64,000 nucleotides of DNA from Bisporella sp. PMI_857 (taxonomy: Eukaryota > Ascomycota > Leotiomycetes > Helotiales > Helotiaceae): the NCBI GenBank assembly GCA_021307315.1, contig JAJSPD010000017.1:496001-560000 (forward strand). Direction: 5' to 3'. The stretch's first letter is position 1. Each line of letters opens with the position of its first letter. The position numbers and the translations under genes were made by a program. The notes under the pieces are model-generated. The model searched no databases. It was not told the origin of the DNA and saw only the letters and a list, made by a program, of their open reading frames with translations. This document shows, one piece after another, positions 44,701 to 57,200 of this stretch.

Positions 44701-46393
44701 AAGATGCCAAATCCCCATATCGCGCAAGACCCAATCGTATCTGCGTCACAGACTACTGGAGATGGCGATAGCGTGCGGAACAATCCGATGCGCTTTATCT
44801 CTAACTTAGGCGGTTACAGCACTGTCTTTCTTCCTGGCGGTTCTCCCGCCTTCGTGATCAAAAGTTCAAAGAGCACACCCAAAGTTATTGGTCTCCAAGG
44901 TTCCAGCGTGAGGAACATGAGCAATTTTCACACTGAAGAGTGTGATCGAGGCTTCATATACACAGATGTCCACGGAATAGCACGAGTTGCTCAGCTTCCT
45001 TCTGCCGTTTCGTATGATCTAGGGATGGCTGTGCGGAAAATCGAACTTGGCCAAGCAATTCACGGGGTGGCTTACCATCCACCAACGCAAGTATATGCGA
45101 TCGGCACCAGCGCCTTTGTAGATTTTGAGCTTCCCAAGGGTGACGATGGGCCTAAGAAACACAAAGAAGAACTGCCGTTCAAGCCGACGACAGAGAAGAG
45201 CTTTATCCAGCTGATCAGTCCTGTCACCTGGGAAGTGATCGACACATTCGAGTTGGATCCATATGAGATTATTATGTGTATCAAAACGCTCAACCTCGAG
45301 ATATCAGAAACCACGAACGAGCGAAGACAAATGATTACCATTGGAACCGCGCTAACAAAAGGCGAAGACGTCGCGATCAAAGGCCGAATTTATGTGTTCG
45401 ACGTCATCGAAGTCGTGCCGCAACCCGGTTACCCCGAGACCAACAGAAAGTTGAAGCTTTACGCAAAGGAGGAGATACCCAGAGGAGCCGTGACTGGCTT
45501 AGCTGAGGTCGGTACACAAGGCTTCATGCTTGTCGCTCAAGGACAAAAGTGCATGGTGCGAGGCGTGAAGGAAGATGGAACTGTCTTGCCCGTTGCATTC
45601 CAGGATGTCAACTGCTATGTCACATCTATAAAAGCCCTTCGAGGAACAGGTATCGTGCTGATGGGCGATGCTCTTAAGGGCGTCTGGCTAACAGGCTACG
45701 CCGAGGATCCTTACCGACTAGTTCAGTTAGGCAAGATGGGTAAGAACATAGAGGTACTAGCTGTCGACCTTCTCCCTGACGGAAAAGATCTCTTCATCGT
45801 GGTTGCGGATGCTAATGGTAATCTGCATGTGCTTCAATATGACCCTGAACGTATGCTTCTCCTTCCCCCATTTGTCTCACTCTGCTGACAGATATGTAGA
45901 TCCGAAATCTTTGCAAGGTCACCTGTTGTTACAGCGGACAACCTTCTCTCTCGGCAGTCACCTTCCCACCTCAATGGTCCTCCTTCCCCGCACCACAGCC
46001 CCAACAAGCATCCCGCCAGTACCCAATGCTGCCGCTGACGCAGCCGACGCCACCATCCCCTCCTCGCAGATCCTCATCTCCTCCACAACCGGATCCCTCG
46101 CCCTCCTCTCCACCCTCTCCGAAACACAGTATCGCAAACTCAACACGTTGACTACAACCCTCTCCAATTCATTATATCATGCGTGTGGCCTGAATCCGAG
46201 GGCCTATAGAATAGGCAAGGATCCTCCAGAGGCGATGGTAGGAGGCAGGAATGTGGTGGATGGGACGATGTTGATGCGGTGGGCGGAGTTGGGGAGTCAG
46301 AAGCGTGCGGAGGTTGCGGGACGAGTTGGGGTGGACGTTGAAGAGGTTAGAGAGGATTTGAGGGTGTTGAGAGGAGGATTGGGATACTTGTAG
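41784..46393 (+). CDS. CFT1: CFT1/CPSF160, large subunit of the cleavage and polyadenylation factor
   Basis: Five exons (41784-43764, 44025-44341, 44386-44559, 44608-45850, 45900-46393) give 1402 residues, typical of fungal Cft1. The frame is kept at every junction and the joined sequence follows the family: VRIYDGNLGLAQIL, SVTGTLHVYSLPDLSKPIYV, YLILRGSNDDLTIYEPF, YDPEHPKSLQGHLLLQ. The protein forms three beta-propellers; the C-terminal CPSF_A region covers roughly the last 350 residues and ends EVREDLRVLRGGLGYL. An acidic loop (DDEEEEEDDLDDDLYG) lies at about 435-460. Cft1 scaffolds the polymerase module of CPF and binds Yth1 and Pfs2 in the nucleus. Intron 1 is long (260 bp) and ends atatacag, the only acceptor that restores the phase. 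The frame extends upstream to a TTG without an ATG. Confidence 0.95.
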
Positions 46394-48314
46394 CTGTGAC
46401 TAGGAGTAGAGAGAGATCGGGTTTGAAATATATAGGAAATAAACATAAACCATGAACTCTCTATTTGGAGATGAATATATTCATTGTGTGCGGTATTTCT
46501 GGCTCATTTCCTCGCAGCCCAGTCACATCTTCATCCATGTTCATCTACCTGTATCCCCTTCTTACTTCCGTCCCTTTTTATCTCACCACACAATTTCCTC
46601 CCCCAGCAGCACGACGATTTTTGAGTACAAGGGTTTGGCATGATCAAGCAGTTCATCACCATCACGATGGCCGTTAGAGCAAGAGCCCCACAAACCACAA
46701 CGACCACCAGCACCACATGTAGACCCGACATAGTTCTTCCAGGCCCTGAGATGTATATATTTAGAGGTATATGGTCATGGTTGAGAAGCTTCTGTGTTAT
46801 CGTTAACATGTCAATTTTTTCTATGTTGAGAGGCGCATGTCAAATACAATGGCGAGAAGCAGAAGGGGGAAAGGAAGTTCTTGACATTCATGAGAACTAG
46901 ACACTCACGTCTTGTAATTCTTTAGACAGTGAGTTTGTCCATATATGTATATATATCTGTTTTCTCCTTCATAAATAAGGAAAGAGAAGGAATTTAGGAG
47001 GATTTGTAGATTATCATTAATAATGTAACTTCACATAGACGACGTTTCTGACATATCAACTTCAGTCCTTGAACATATGACGTAGTTTGAAAGCCTAAAA
47101 TTCAGTAATTCATAGAGATGGAATTATAAAACTAATAATTTATATTAACCGCATTAAATGCGTTATACACATCAACCGGACAGAAGGATGTCTCTCCCAC
47201 GATCAACACAAAGTCATCAGAATGTAGGCTGAAATGGTGCGGCTCCAAGGAGAGACACAGGCGCGCAGGTGTATTGAATTGTTTAAGACAATGTGAATCA
47301 AAGACGAAAACGGGAATGGGGCAAAAATGCAAAGACCAGTACCAATGGAAACTCAGGCATTCAGCGTCAAGAGAATTTAGGAGGTCTTGTATCCAGTGTT
47401 TTTTGGTCGCAAGATCTATCCAAGGGGATCTGCTTCACAGATTTGACATACTCAAGCACTGTAATACTGATAAAAAAAAAATTCGTTCCGCACACAACAA
47501 AACTCTTTTATGAAGATGCTTGGGAGAATACGGTCATGACAAGCGCCGCTGAAAATGGACCTCGCTTAGCAGGCTGATTGACCAATCGCGATTCGAAGTA
47601 ACGGCTCATCCCCTAATGTTGTTTACCAAGTGGTTAATAATGGAACTACTAAAATAATATCCTGCCTTTATTTTTGAGGGGGAAAGTTATCAAATTCTCC
47701 AGTAGTGAAGTATTCAGATCTGTAGATCAAAAAGCCGCAGGCTACCGTCCGTCTGGGGATGACTCTCTACAGACAAACTGCAAATGGCAGGCTTGTGTAA
47801 CAGTGGTCGGCGCAGGCGCACAAAGGGCGCAAGCCGAACCAAGGTTTGGATTGTCATGTTCAGAAACACCAACACAAGACACCGCATAGTCGTATTGAGA
47901 AAGTTGTCCAAAATTACATATATGAAGCCATGTGTGTGTTCCCAAGACTTGCGCCTCCTCGGAATTGCCACGTAGTAATCATGGCATCAGTAGCAACCTA
48001 TTTTCGAGCAGGCTCTACCACAAGTGTGTGTGTGGTAATGCATAGATCCGATTTTCGATTGTCGAAGCACTGGAAAATATGCCGATTTTGATCGGTCCGC
48101 AGGCGGTACATCTTCTACGTCCAAAAAATATATTGGGAATTTCTTCTCTGTTCTTATTCCTGTGCCAAAGAAGGCACGTAGCAACAAATCCACCCGCTCT
48201 TCTAGTCCCAATTGTCTTCCGAATCCTGTTGTTGATCTTACGGGTATGTCTGCTCATTCATCTTGAAACCGAGATCAATTACTAATGTGCAATTCTTTAA
48301 AGTACTTCTCCTAG
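46394..48314. other. 1.9-kb spacer, no supported gene
   Basis: AT-rich in parts (46920-47160). Frames reach about 95 codons but none has splice context, and opposite-strand frames overlap them with similar quality. Confidence 0.5.
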
Positions 48315-50529
48315 GTACATAGCACTCCTTCGTCTTCGACTAAGGATCTATTGAGAAAGCCTCCGCCATCTAGTGGTAGACTAGAGTTGATCACAGGCGA
48401 TCCGTGGGATACAGGCTTCTTTAGGCGTATGCCGTATTCTGGAGTATTGGCCCTCTTAACTGTCATTATCTGCGCTACTACCGTTGCCGTTGTGCTTTGG
48501 CAGTCTGATGGGAAACGAATAGAAACATGGTTCGTTTCACCATCAGTTCTGATGGCTATCTTATCTACTATTGTGAATATATGCCTTGAATATGCTCGAT
48601 CCCAAGGCATCATTGTATCATGGTGGAGGAAGGCCCTTCGTAGTGGCACGCTAACTGACCTTAATAACTATTGGGAATTCGGTGACAGTCTCCTTGCTGC
48701 AGGCACAGCCGGCTGGAACTTCAAGTTTGTTCACTTCTCATATGTCACTCGGTTATCTAGGAGCTAGTAAGCTCTGTGAGGACGGACCTCTATCACCATA
48801 TTCTCTCCGGCTCTTCAAACAGCTCTTTGGTGTCTTGAAAATTTCAGAGAATTTTAGTGCTGATATTGCGGGCAGCTATGTTGCGCCTGCTACTTTAGTG
48901 GCATCGTATATCGTCATTGATGGTCCATTGCTCCAGAAAGCTTCTACTGCCATTACCAAGATAAGGCCATGACAGTTAATGTCAGTACACTGATTTCGGA
49001 AGAGCTGCCCTATGGGTATACAGGATATGGAGGAATCAAATTACTTGAGTAAGCACGACAAGTTTTCCTACCGAGGTGGACAATCAACACCACCACCATG
49101 TGTTAAACCAATCTTACGAACGCCAACAATAATTTTTCATATTTGCTGAGTAGTTGCTAATTAATTTGTGTAGTGGAATGGCAGCGAGTCAGGAATTTGC
49201 TGAAATAGTCAACGCTTACAATAGCCGTGAACCCATCATTGCAAATTTCTTTAGTTGTGCAGGCTCCTGTTCTAGGACGATCAAGGCTGCTGAGCTTGCG
49301 ATCAACTGTTCAGAGTATGACCGAGTATTTGATAATATTGATTATTCTGTTGGCAATTGGGATCTGCCCAACGCAATAGATCCTTCATTCGATTACTCCT
49401 ACGTGAACACCTCGGACACCCATGATGTAATATTTTAAACAGCGTTCGGCTGGTTTGCGGGAGGCTGCGCTGGAAATACGTACTATGGACGGAATCGACA
49501 TATTCTCGATCCTGGTGTTAACGTCCTCTTACAGTATCCAATAATCGAGTTCAAGTTAGCATTCACCACTGGAAGAAAGCAAACATGAGACTCAACGGCG
49601 ATGCCACTGAAATGGAGAGGGGAAGATAAGGCGACTGTGATGGTACGATAACATTTGAGCGATGTACCGTACGATCTGCGACGCTCAAATATCCCATCCG
49701 CATTGTGAATAACGCAATGCCGCTTTCTGGGAATTCTCTGGAGCATCTTATTGACCACATCCAAGCTGTTGGGGAATTCGATATCCATAACTTCAAACAC
49801 CAGCAGCCGATGTCATATTCCACTCTCGGAGGCTTGCAAAAGCTGCCAGGAACATGTTCGAATCTGTTGCTATTCAAGACAAAGTAACATTTTATACGAA
49901 TGGCACTCTTGCAAGCCAGTATATCGACTATGGAGCAGGTGAGAGATCGTACTCCATGACAATGGACCCTTGCGCCATCAATTTTCGGAGTCCGGCCATC
50001 GATATTTTCACTACGTTGAACGAAATTATGTTTCGAGAAGCTTTGACTGCCTCAAACACCTCCAACTGGGCCATTATGGATAGCAGCTTCGAGACTTTTC
50101 ATACCAAATTCTACGAAATGGTCCCGGTAACGTACTCTGGCCTCGAGAGCGGCATGCCTGCACCCTCAAGAAATTGGGATGGAACAAAGAGACAGGATCA
50201 CAGTCTTTGAATCCCATTACGAATTTCTTGTAGCTACATTGCTGTCATGATTCTTGGCGTCCTTGTAGTCGTACCTCTTTTCAACTCTTTCTGGGAACTT
50301 GGACGTCATGTCTCGTTGAATCCGCTCGAGATCGCCAAGGCGTTCGATGCTGAGATGCTGAAAGAACAAAGGGTCCAACAGCACACTAAAACACTTGACG
50401 AAGGCGTCTAGCAAAAGGCCTGTGAGATATGGCGAAATTACCGATCATCCAGATCCAGAAATGAGACCTGGATAAGCATCAAATGCCTGGAGGCTGCAGC
50501 TAGCCGACCCAAATCGTGTAAGAAGATAA
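48315..50529 (+). pseudogene. Decayed gene for a multi-pass fungal membrane protein (unnamed ascomycete family)
   Basis: Consecutive blocks in different frames rebuild the layout of an ascomycete-specific membrane protein. N-terminal block: ELITGDPWDTGFFRRMPYSG, two membrane segments, TLTDLNNYWEFGDSLLAA. After a frame break come GPLLQKASTAITKI and, in yet another frame, MTVNVSTLISEELPYGYTGY. A probable intron follows at 49049-49172. The ectodomain block (from 49173) is interrupted in one frame by TAA 49436, TGA 49586 and TAA 49649. The frame changes again before YSMTMDPCAIN and IMFREALTASNTSNW. The last membrane block reads VVVPLFNSFWELGRHVSLNP and LEIAKAFDAEMLKEQ, and the end is RPVRYGEITDHPDPEM ... 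RLQLADPNRVRR. At least four frame changes plus three stops rule out a working gene unless the assembly is wrong. Function of the family is unknown to me. Confidence 0.78.
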
Positions 50530-52565
50530 AGGTTCCAAATTATGTATAATTGATGACGAGCCTCAGAGAGAGGGGGAAGGAAGGGAGTTCTAGCGCATGT
50601 TTGCTCGAGTTCTGTTCAGCTGGGGCAGAAATTTCTTTTGGAGAATGAACATCGGGCCTGAGTAAGACCATATCTTTGAGCGACATGTCCAGAAGGGAAT
50701 AGAAGTGGCCATCTGTAGTAATTTATTCAGGTACTAATGACGATGTAAAGCGTTACACTGCTTTGGACATAATTTCCACACGCGGGTCAATTCTTATAAG
50801 AAGGGCAAACTAAATCGTATCTCTTTAGGATCCTTGATAGTCGAAAGCTCACGATGAGATGTCTTCGTCATATAATCGAAGAACCAGTCATGCATCTCTC
50901 AATTGCGAGCAGTGACATCGATTGGGAAACGAAATGTAAAGGCTTATGTTGAAACATGAGTTCATTAACCTATTGATTCCGAAAATGGTACCGGGCTTGG
51001 TATGGCTCGCCAGCTTTACCCACCACATCTCCATCAGACTCCCGAAGACTTGCGCCGCTCAGAGCTGCCGCAAATCAACTGTGTGTACGACGATGAAGTT
51101 TCAGATTCCCGAAGTTTTTTCTTTATGTGTTCAAAGGGGGGAAGAAAAAAAGAGCGGGGTAGATGCTTGCTGGACATCCTCACCATACATATGGCTTTCC
51201 CTTTGCAACCGCCAAATGCGAAACATGCATGCCATGCTTCGAGCATGATCGACAGCAACGATTCCACCATGAAATCTCGACTATCTTCGAAGCCCACAGA
51301 CACTTTGGATCGCAAATCATAACGGGGAGGGGCTCCATGGAAGAAGCAGCAGCATCTAGGCTGTATCGGCTTGATTGCCGTGTTATCGTGCACATACACA
51401 TCCGCCGATACATACATGGCACCACCTAGGGCTAATTGTGCATTTGAGACAGCTTCTACACACCTCCGCTAAAAAAGTTGGCTTTGTATCTCGAGGTATA
51501 TGTCTCTTTCGTTATGCATCCAATTGCCCGCATCACAATCCTGGTGTATCAACCTTCTGCTACGGGAATGAAGGCAGAGGAGCGGGCTCCCTATCACGAT
51601 CACGATCCAAAAGACTTAAGGGCAAACGCGTCATCGACCTTGGATTTGTCCACTGGCGGCTATTCAAATTGATCCCCAACACCACGCGGCGGCATCTGCG
51701 CGCGTATCTTGGAATTAGGCGCATGGCAGTTGTGATCCAACCGAACAGAATCCCACCGTCCCGATTGCAACGCGACCTCCACGGTCGACAGGCATGGTGA
51801 AGTTAAGCATTTTCAAACACGGCGATAGGGAGCGGAATGAGTGGCTCAGGAGACTCGTGTGTCAAAAACTTGCAAGTGCTGCCGTCTATTTTGCTTAAGC
51901 GAGACGACCCCTGGCTGACCCCGGAATTCAAATGCGAAACGACTGAGAATCCTCTCTGGTATTGATCCCCAACGATAGGATGTCGATTGCTCAATTTAAG
52001 AGAACGACACAAAAAGTGGAAAATTAGACAAGATGTCGTAGTCCAGTCCATCAGATCTGCGGTATGGGTTTGAGTAGGTCTTTGTTTCGAGATCTCCTTG
52101 TGGTGACACATCCTTCTTCCTTGTCCTTCCGTTGTCGCGACTCACCTTTCTTGTCACCTTCTTTTATTCAAATAAAGGTGGTCAATCTTCTTTAGAATGG
52201 CTTTATTTGGGATTTCCGTCTATTCTCACCTTCCTGCGTCGCGGCATTGCTATTGAGGACCAACAAACATGATTGTGCCCTAGAATAATTATTGTTCACC
52301 TATCCGTCCACAATCCTGATTGTTCTCAACACGACTCACAGCAATAACTGTTCATGACACCATTCATAATATTTCAATTGACCAGCGCTGGACGTGATAT
52401 GTTTCCTTGGCCATCATTCCTCTTCCACCTTCTTCCACCATCAACACAGACTCTATTTCCGCTTCGGATTTGACCGAGTTAATTCCCACCAACTTCGAAG
52501 ATACATTTCAAGCTCGCAGGCGAGCAAATCTCAACAGACAACGCAATAATAATATCGATTCCAAC
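50530..52565. other. 2-kb spacer, no supported gene
   Basis: Frames of 60-140 codons exist (for example 51375-51800 plus, 51034-51417 minus) but overlap each other on both strands and have no family signature. The right end is the promoter and leader of the DUF7492-type gene. Confidence 0.5.
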
Positions 52566-53813
52566 ATGGCCACTCACTTCCCGCGACTGCTACATCTCGT
52601 AGCCATCTGGCTGTTAGCTACTGTATCTGCGACTCAAGCTCATACTTGGGCCGAGTATCTTACGCGCATAACACCAGACGGATCCTTCACTGGCACATTA
52701 GGTTTTGCGCGAGGTCATGTACCTAGATCGGGAAACCCAGATGAAGTCATGGTCTACAGAATCACGAATGACAATCCAGCCAACCCGATCTGTGGTCCAA
52801 ATCAGCAGATTGGGGCTCAAAAGCCTGGGTTTCCAGTGTTAGAAGCTAGTCGAGGAGAGACTGTCGCAATGGCGTACCTAGAAAATGGTCACGTTTCAAA
52901 ACTCGAGCCTAACAGACCGGCACTCTCAGGTTTTGTATATGTATATGGGACTTCGCAACCTTCAAAGAATGATGCCATTGGCGCCATTCACCGAAAATGG
53001 ACTGCTGATGGAACGGGAGGCGACGGTAGAGGCCGCCTCCTCGCTACAAGACCTTACGACGACGGGCAATGCTACGAAAGAAATGCTGGGAATGCAATCG
53101 CAAGTGAAAGGGAGAAAAAGATTCCCACCGTAGAACCCTTCGGCGGCGTCCCATGCCAAACCGACTTTGTCATTCCTGAAGATGCGCCTGAAGAATACAC
53201 AGTCTACTGGGTATGGGACTGGCCACTCGTCTTGCCAGATGGGAAGCAAACTTCTACTGAAATCTACACACAGTGCATTGATATCAAGGTATCACAGTCA
53301 CAAGCCAATACCAATGTCAAGGCTGTATCCGATCTGACGAAGACTGGCGTAAGCAAAGCCCCACCTGCACAGCTTGCAAAACAGTTCCTCGTCGATCCTG
53401 AACTCCCACCACAACCATCTGGTATAGCGGTCCCGGTGCCTCCTCAACCAAAGACGGATGGCGCTAAAGCACCCAAGAATCCCACATCCTCTGAGGATAC
53501 CAAGCCTACAGCAACCTCATCAAGCAAAGACAGCAAACCCACAGCCCCAAAAGCCTCTGGCTTCATCACCGTCACCGTGACCGAAAAACCTGCAGTTGTC
53601 ACTATCATATCAACAGAAACAGTGTACCGGGGCGCATCGAGCACCGCGACTGGCACGCCGCCTTCTCCATCAACCGCAAACGCTAAACCCGATGTTGGCA
53701 GCACTGCAATTCTTCCAATCCCACCACGAAAATCCTCCCCCCCAGCAGAACCCACGAATGCGGTGAGGTATAAGATCCGCCAGGTACATACCATGGGAAG
53801 GCTGTATCATTAA
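52566..53813 (+). CDS. Secreted histidine-brace (LPMO-like) protein, DUF7492 type
   Basis: 415 residues, single exon, ATG at 52566 (a 53-codon upstream extension to a TTG has no ATG). A clear signal peptide (residues 1-25, ending SATQA) leaves His26 as the first residue of the mature protein, followed by TWAEYLTRI. A second conserved His is H109 in LENGHVSKL. An N-terminal histidine plus an internal histidine form the copper brace of lytic polysaccharide monooxygenases. Other family-like blocks are GFARGHVPRS, NPICGPNQQIG, GFVYVYGTS, RPYDDGQCYE, YTVYWVWDWPLV and EIYTQCIDIKV. From about 250 the protein is Pro/Ser/Thr/Lys-rich with FITVTVTEKPAVVTIIS, a likely O-glycosylated stalk. There is no terminal hydrophobic GPI segment. 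The copper-enzyme role is inferred; the substrate is unknown. Confidence 0.8.
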   Translation: MATHFPRLLHLVAIWLLATVSATQAHTWAEYLTRITPDGSFTGTLGFARGHVPRSGNPDEVMVYRITNDNPANPICGPNQQIGAQKPGFPVLEASRGETVAMAYLENGHVSKLEPNRPALSGFVYVYGTSQPSKNDAIGAIHRKWTADGTGGDGRGRLLATRPYDDGQCYERNAGNAIASEREKKIPTVEPFGGVPCQTDFVIPEDAPEEYTVYWVWDWPLVLPDGKQTSTEIYTQCIDIKVSQSQANTNVKAVSDLTKTGVSKAPPAQLAKQFLVDPELPPQPSGIAVPVPPQPKTDGAKAPKNPTSSEDTKPTATSSSKDSKPTAPKASGFITVTVTEKPAVVTIISTETVYRGASSTATGTPPSPSTANAKPDVGSTAILPIPPRKSSPPAEPTNAVRYKIRQVHTMGRLYH

Positions 53814-54199
53814 GAATGCAGGAGCAGACAAGGAGTTTGGCGTATATGCCGACCAGGACGAATAGGGAATTGGTGCAAGCGATTACCAAAGGATAGGCGG
53901 CGTTACAAAGGCGGACTGGATCTTTCATTGTACATATTTTGCATCTGGAGGCGCAGAGATACCCGAGATACCCTTTCTCTTCGACTTGTATATATATTAG
54001 GGATGCATAGCGCGGCGATAGGGCACACGGAGCATAGGATAAACATGGAAATAGAGCATACAGAATAATACCATTACACAAAATCTCTTGCATTTTCTTC
54101 TACACTCCACCGTAATATTGTGGCTTTTACTAATCCCTCGCCGTGACTGACTCTGACTCTCCCTCCCCCATTACATGCCAATGCGCTTGACAGGCATAC

Positions 54200-54238
54200 T
54201 TTTTTTTTTCACAAAAAAAAAAAAAAAAAAAAAAAAAA
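54200..54238. repeat. Homopolymer tract T10-CAC-A26
   Basis: Ten thymines (54200-54209), CAC, then 26 adenines (54213-54238). It could be slippage or the poly(A) end of an old retroposed copy. No coding remnant is recognisable next to it. Confidence 0.85.
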
Positions 54239-57200
54239 GGACGCAGCGTCATTCACGGAACGCTTGGATGCCGCCGGATGTGCCTGCACAGTACCATCTT
54301 CATCTGAAGTTTTTTGACAATTAAAACCTGTGATCAACGCTCAGATCACCCATCAATAGCGGGGGCCCCTCTACCTACCAACCCCCCCTCCCCCTTCCCA
54401 AACGAGATCCCCCCCCTCGTCAGGGGTCTTCGCTTAACCTTAAATACATTACACAATATGTTCCGTAGCAGCTCGGCTGAATTGTGGTTAATGCTTTCGA
54501 ATTTTTGGCAGGAGGCATCTGTCGCATCTTTGGCTGCAGGAGCCCGCGCCTGCTCAGGGGGGGGGGGCATTCCGGGCGCCGTTGAGAGAAGATGGGATGG
54601 CTTGTGTGCGGTTGCGTGTTAGAAAGGAGGGAGGAGACTTGGCTTTTTTCGCTTTTGCGAGTTTTGTCCGTGGTTGGGGTTGAACATGATTTTGTTTCTA
54701 TTTGTTCGAAGTCTAGCTTTTTTTAGAGTTTTTTTTTTTTTGCGGATGGCATGTATATATAGGTCAGGATTTAGGTCTATCATAATATCCTGTTTTGGCT
54801 ATTTACACGAATGACGATGCTTTGCTGTGTTGTCTTTGTGGCTCTTGATCATATATACTACTATTGTGGTTGGGCCATTCAGACTAAGCGAGATGGACTG
54901 GTCACAACATGATTGAATGTACGGCGACCAAGGCGCAAACTAAGTCGAGATACGATATCACTAAAGTCATAAAGAAAGATAGTACAAGACAATCAGCGGT
55001 GATACTACGATGCTTATGATTGCAAAAGCCATGAGCAAAACTTACGATCTGGGTAAGTCATCCACCTCCCCTGCCTTCTCAGATTAGATAAATATTTGTC
55101 GCGAGACAATCTCGCAATTATGGATAGTGAGGCAGGAAGGTTTTCCCAATTCTGAAAGCCAGAATGTGCTATTCCACCACGCCCAGCTAAGATGATTGAC
55201 TATCATGGCCGCGAGTTCCTTGAGAAATTTCCCACGAAACATGATATTGCTCGCTGCTTCCTCGTCTGTAGAGAGAGTCAATAAAGTTAACAAGACATTG
55301 ACGCGTTTAACACCTTTCCTTCATGGAGGTTTCTCCTTCTTTCTTCTCTTACTATTCCATCAACCCATGATCCTACAATCTGTCTTCAATACTGCCGCCG
55401 TCCTCGATTCACAATCAATATTCTCCCGCATCGCACTTGGGCTTTAGCTATGATAAATCATAACACACACACAAAATTTGTCTCATCTTCTCGTTGTAAC
55501 AGGTCGCTTGGTGACGTTGCTGATGCTCCTTCCTTACAGCTGCAATAGCATCTGTTAGAGTCTACCATATACAGCGTCCGCGACATGTTGTAAGGTCTGC
55601 AATACTTCCTTCTCCCCATATTTATTGACCGATTGACGAATAGATCGAGTCTATCTCGTAGCTTCGATATCGCTGCCGGTTGCATGCCCTTTCACGCACA
55701 TGAACTGGCTCGGGGTAACTTTTAGCAGCTGTTGCCAAAACCTTACCACGAAGACACTTGTGTATGAGAATTTGCCCAGCATCCGATACTTCTCATCAAA
55801 CTATGACCAGCCTCGGTTTCCGCCTTATTGAAAGTCGCACAAGGTAGGGTGGCCCTTCCTGCTCAAACGTGGAGGCTCCAGCGCAGTCTAGTAGCGTGCC
55901 AGTTTTGAAAGTGGTGGTTTGACTCCATCCAAAGCGAGCGAGTGGAAGTGGCCTAGGTCCTCTCAGAGTGCAGCTTTCTTCCTTACCTACCCAGCAAGAC
56001 GTTGCTGATTAATTGAAAAATTGACATGTTCCTCATAGTCTCTATTTCGACCAAGATCGAGGTTCACCGGAGATTACTGGGCGAAACAGTCAGTCAAGCT
56101 ATGAGGCGTAGGTAGTATTGAGGAATGTTTGATCCCGTGAGATCCTTCATCTGTATGTAGCTCAATATTGGGATTTAGTAATATATGTTTGACATCGCAT
56201 CCTTTATAATCTTCTCGCCATTCACATGGAAAGTACACCATGCTCTACGTTGGCTCTAGATTGTTCGTCTCTCCATATTTCCGTAATTCCAGAGGATGCG
56301 AGTGCATTCACATTACAGTCCTTACCTTCTCCAGCTGCTTGACGCGACTACAAAACTCCATGTAGGGCGGAGCCTTTCAGGATCCATCGGCACTCCACCA
56401 GAACATCCATATCCTTTAGTTCTTTCGAGGCAGCAATCCCCATTTGGGTCTTCCCGTATTGCATGACTCCTTCATTCTCAAAATTGCAGCAATAGATCCA
56501 GAGTATATCACGGCCGTCCCCGGTTTTGTCCGCGCTATCACTCGTGCGCATTCTAGTCTCGCGATCCAAATGACCGCAACCTCCGCCACGGCACTCGAAA
56601 TACGACGCGGCATACAGTGAGACCGACGAATCCGATTCCGCGCTCGTAATGGCCGTGCGGTCCGGTAAGCTACGCTGGCGCTAGAGGCTGCTTCGGGGTC
56701 TTCGTCTGCAATGACCTTACCTGTGAACCCGTTGCTGGGTTGCTGTGCGATCAATCTGCATCGTTCGCAGCTTCTCATTACCTTCGCTGTAGGTGCAGGG
56801 CCTATGATGTTGTTTGCGGGCATTAGCGTTGAGGAGGGTTGTTGGTGCTCGTTTGTGGCAATCGTTCTGGTTAGGATTGGTAGTTTGTCGTGGACCATCT
56901 CTACGTATACTTGAGTTCTTGGGCCAATACCGAAGCCTGAAATTCCATAAGAGACCCGAAGCTGTGGTCTGGGGTATGTAAGTGGCGACTTGTGAGAAGC
57001 GGTAGTGTATTCTTTTTGAATTTTCTGATGATATTGCTTCTAAGTATAACCGTGAAGTAAAGAAGCATCCCGATATATATAGGAAGAGTCATACGCCGAG
57101 TTAGTGACTGGGAGGTATAAAGTTTGATCTGCTTTGACACTAGTGCCTGGCTCAGTTCTTACTGAATTTTATACACATTTATCTTACGGGCGGCCTTTGA

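Noticed and set aside
52407..52565. N-terminal extension of the LPMO-like protein from a TTG
   Set aside because: It would bury the signal peptide and the N-terminal histidine. The ATG at 52566 gives a clean secretion signal.
54346..54570. Minus-strand 74-codon ORF next to C/G runs
   Set aside because: The start lies in a G-run and the end in another homopolymer-rich stretch. No splice partner or family was found.
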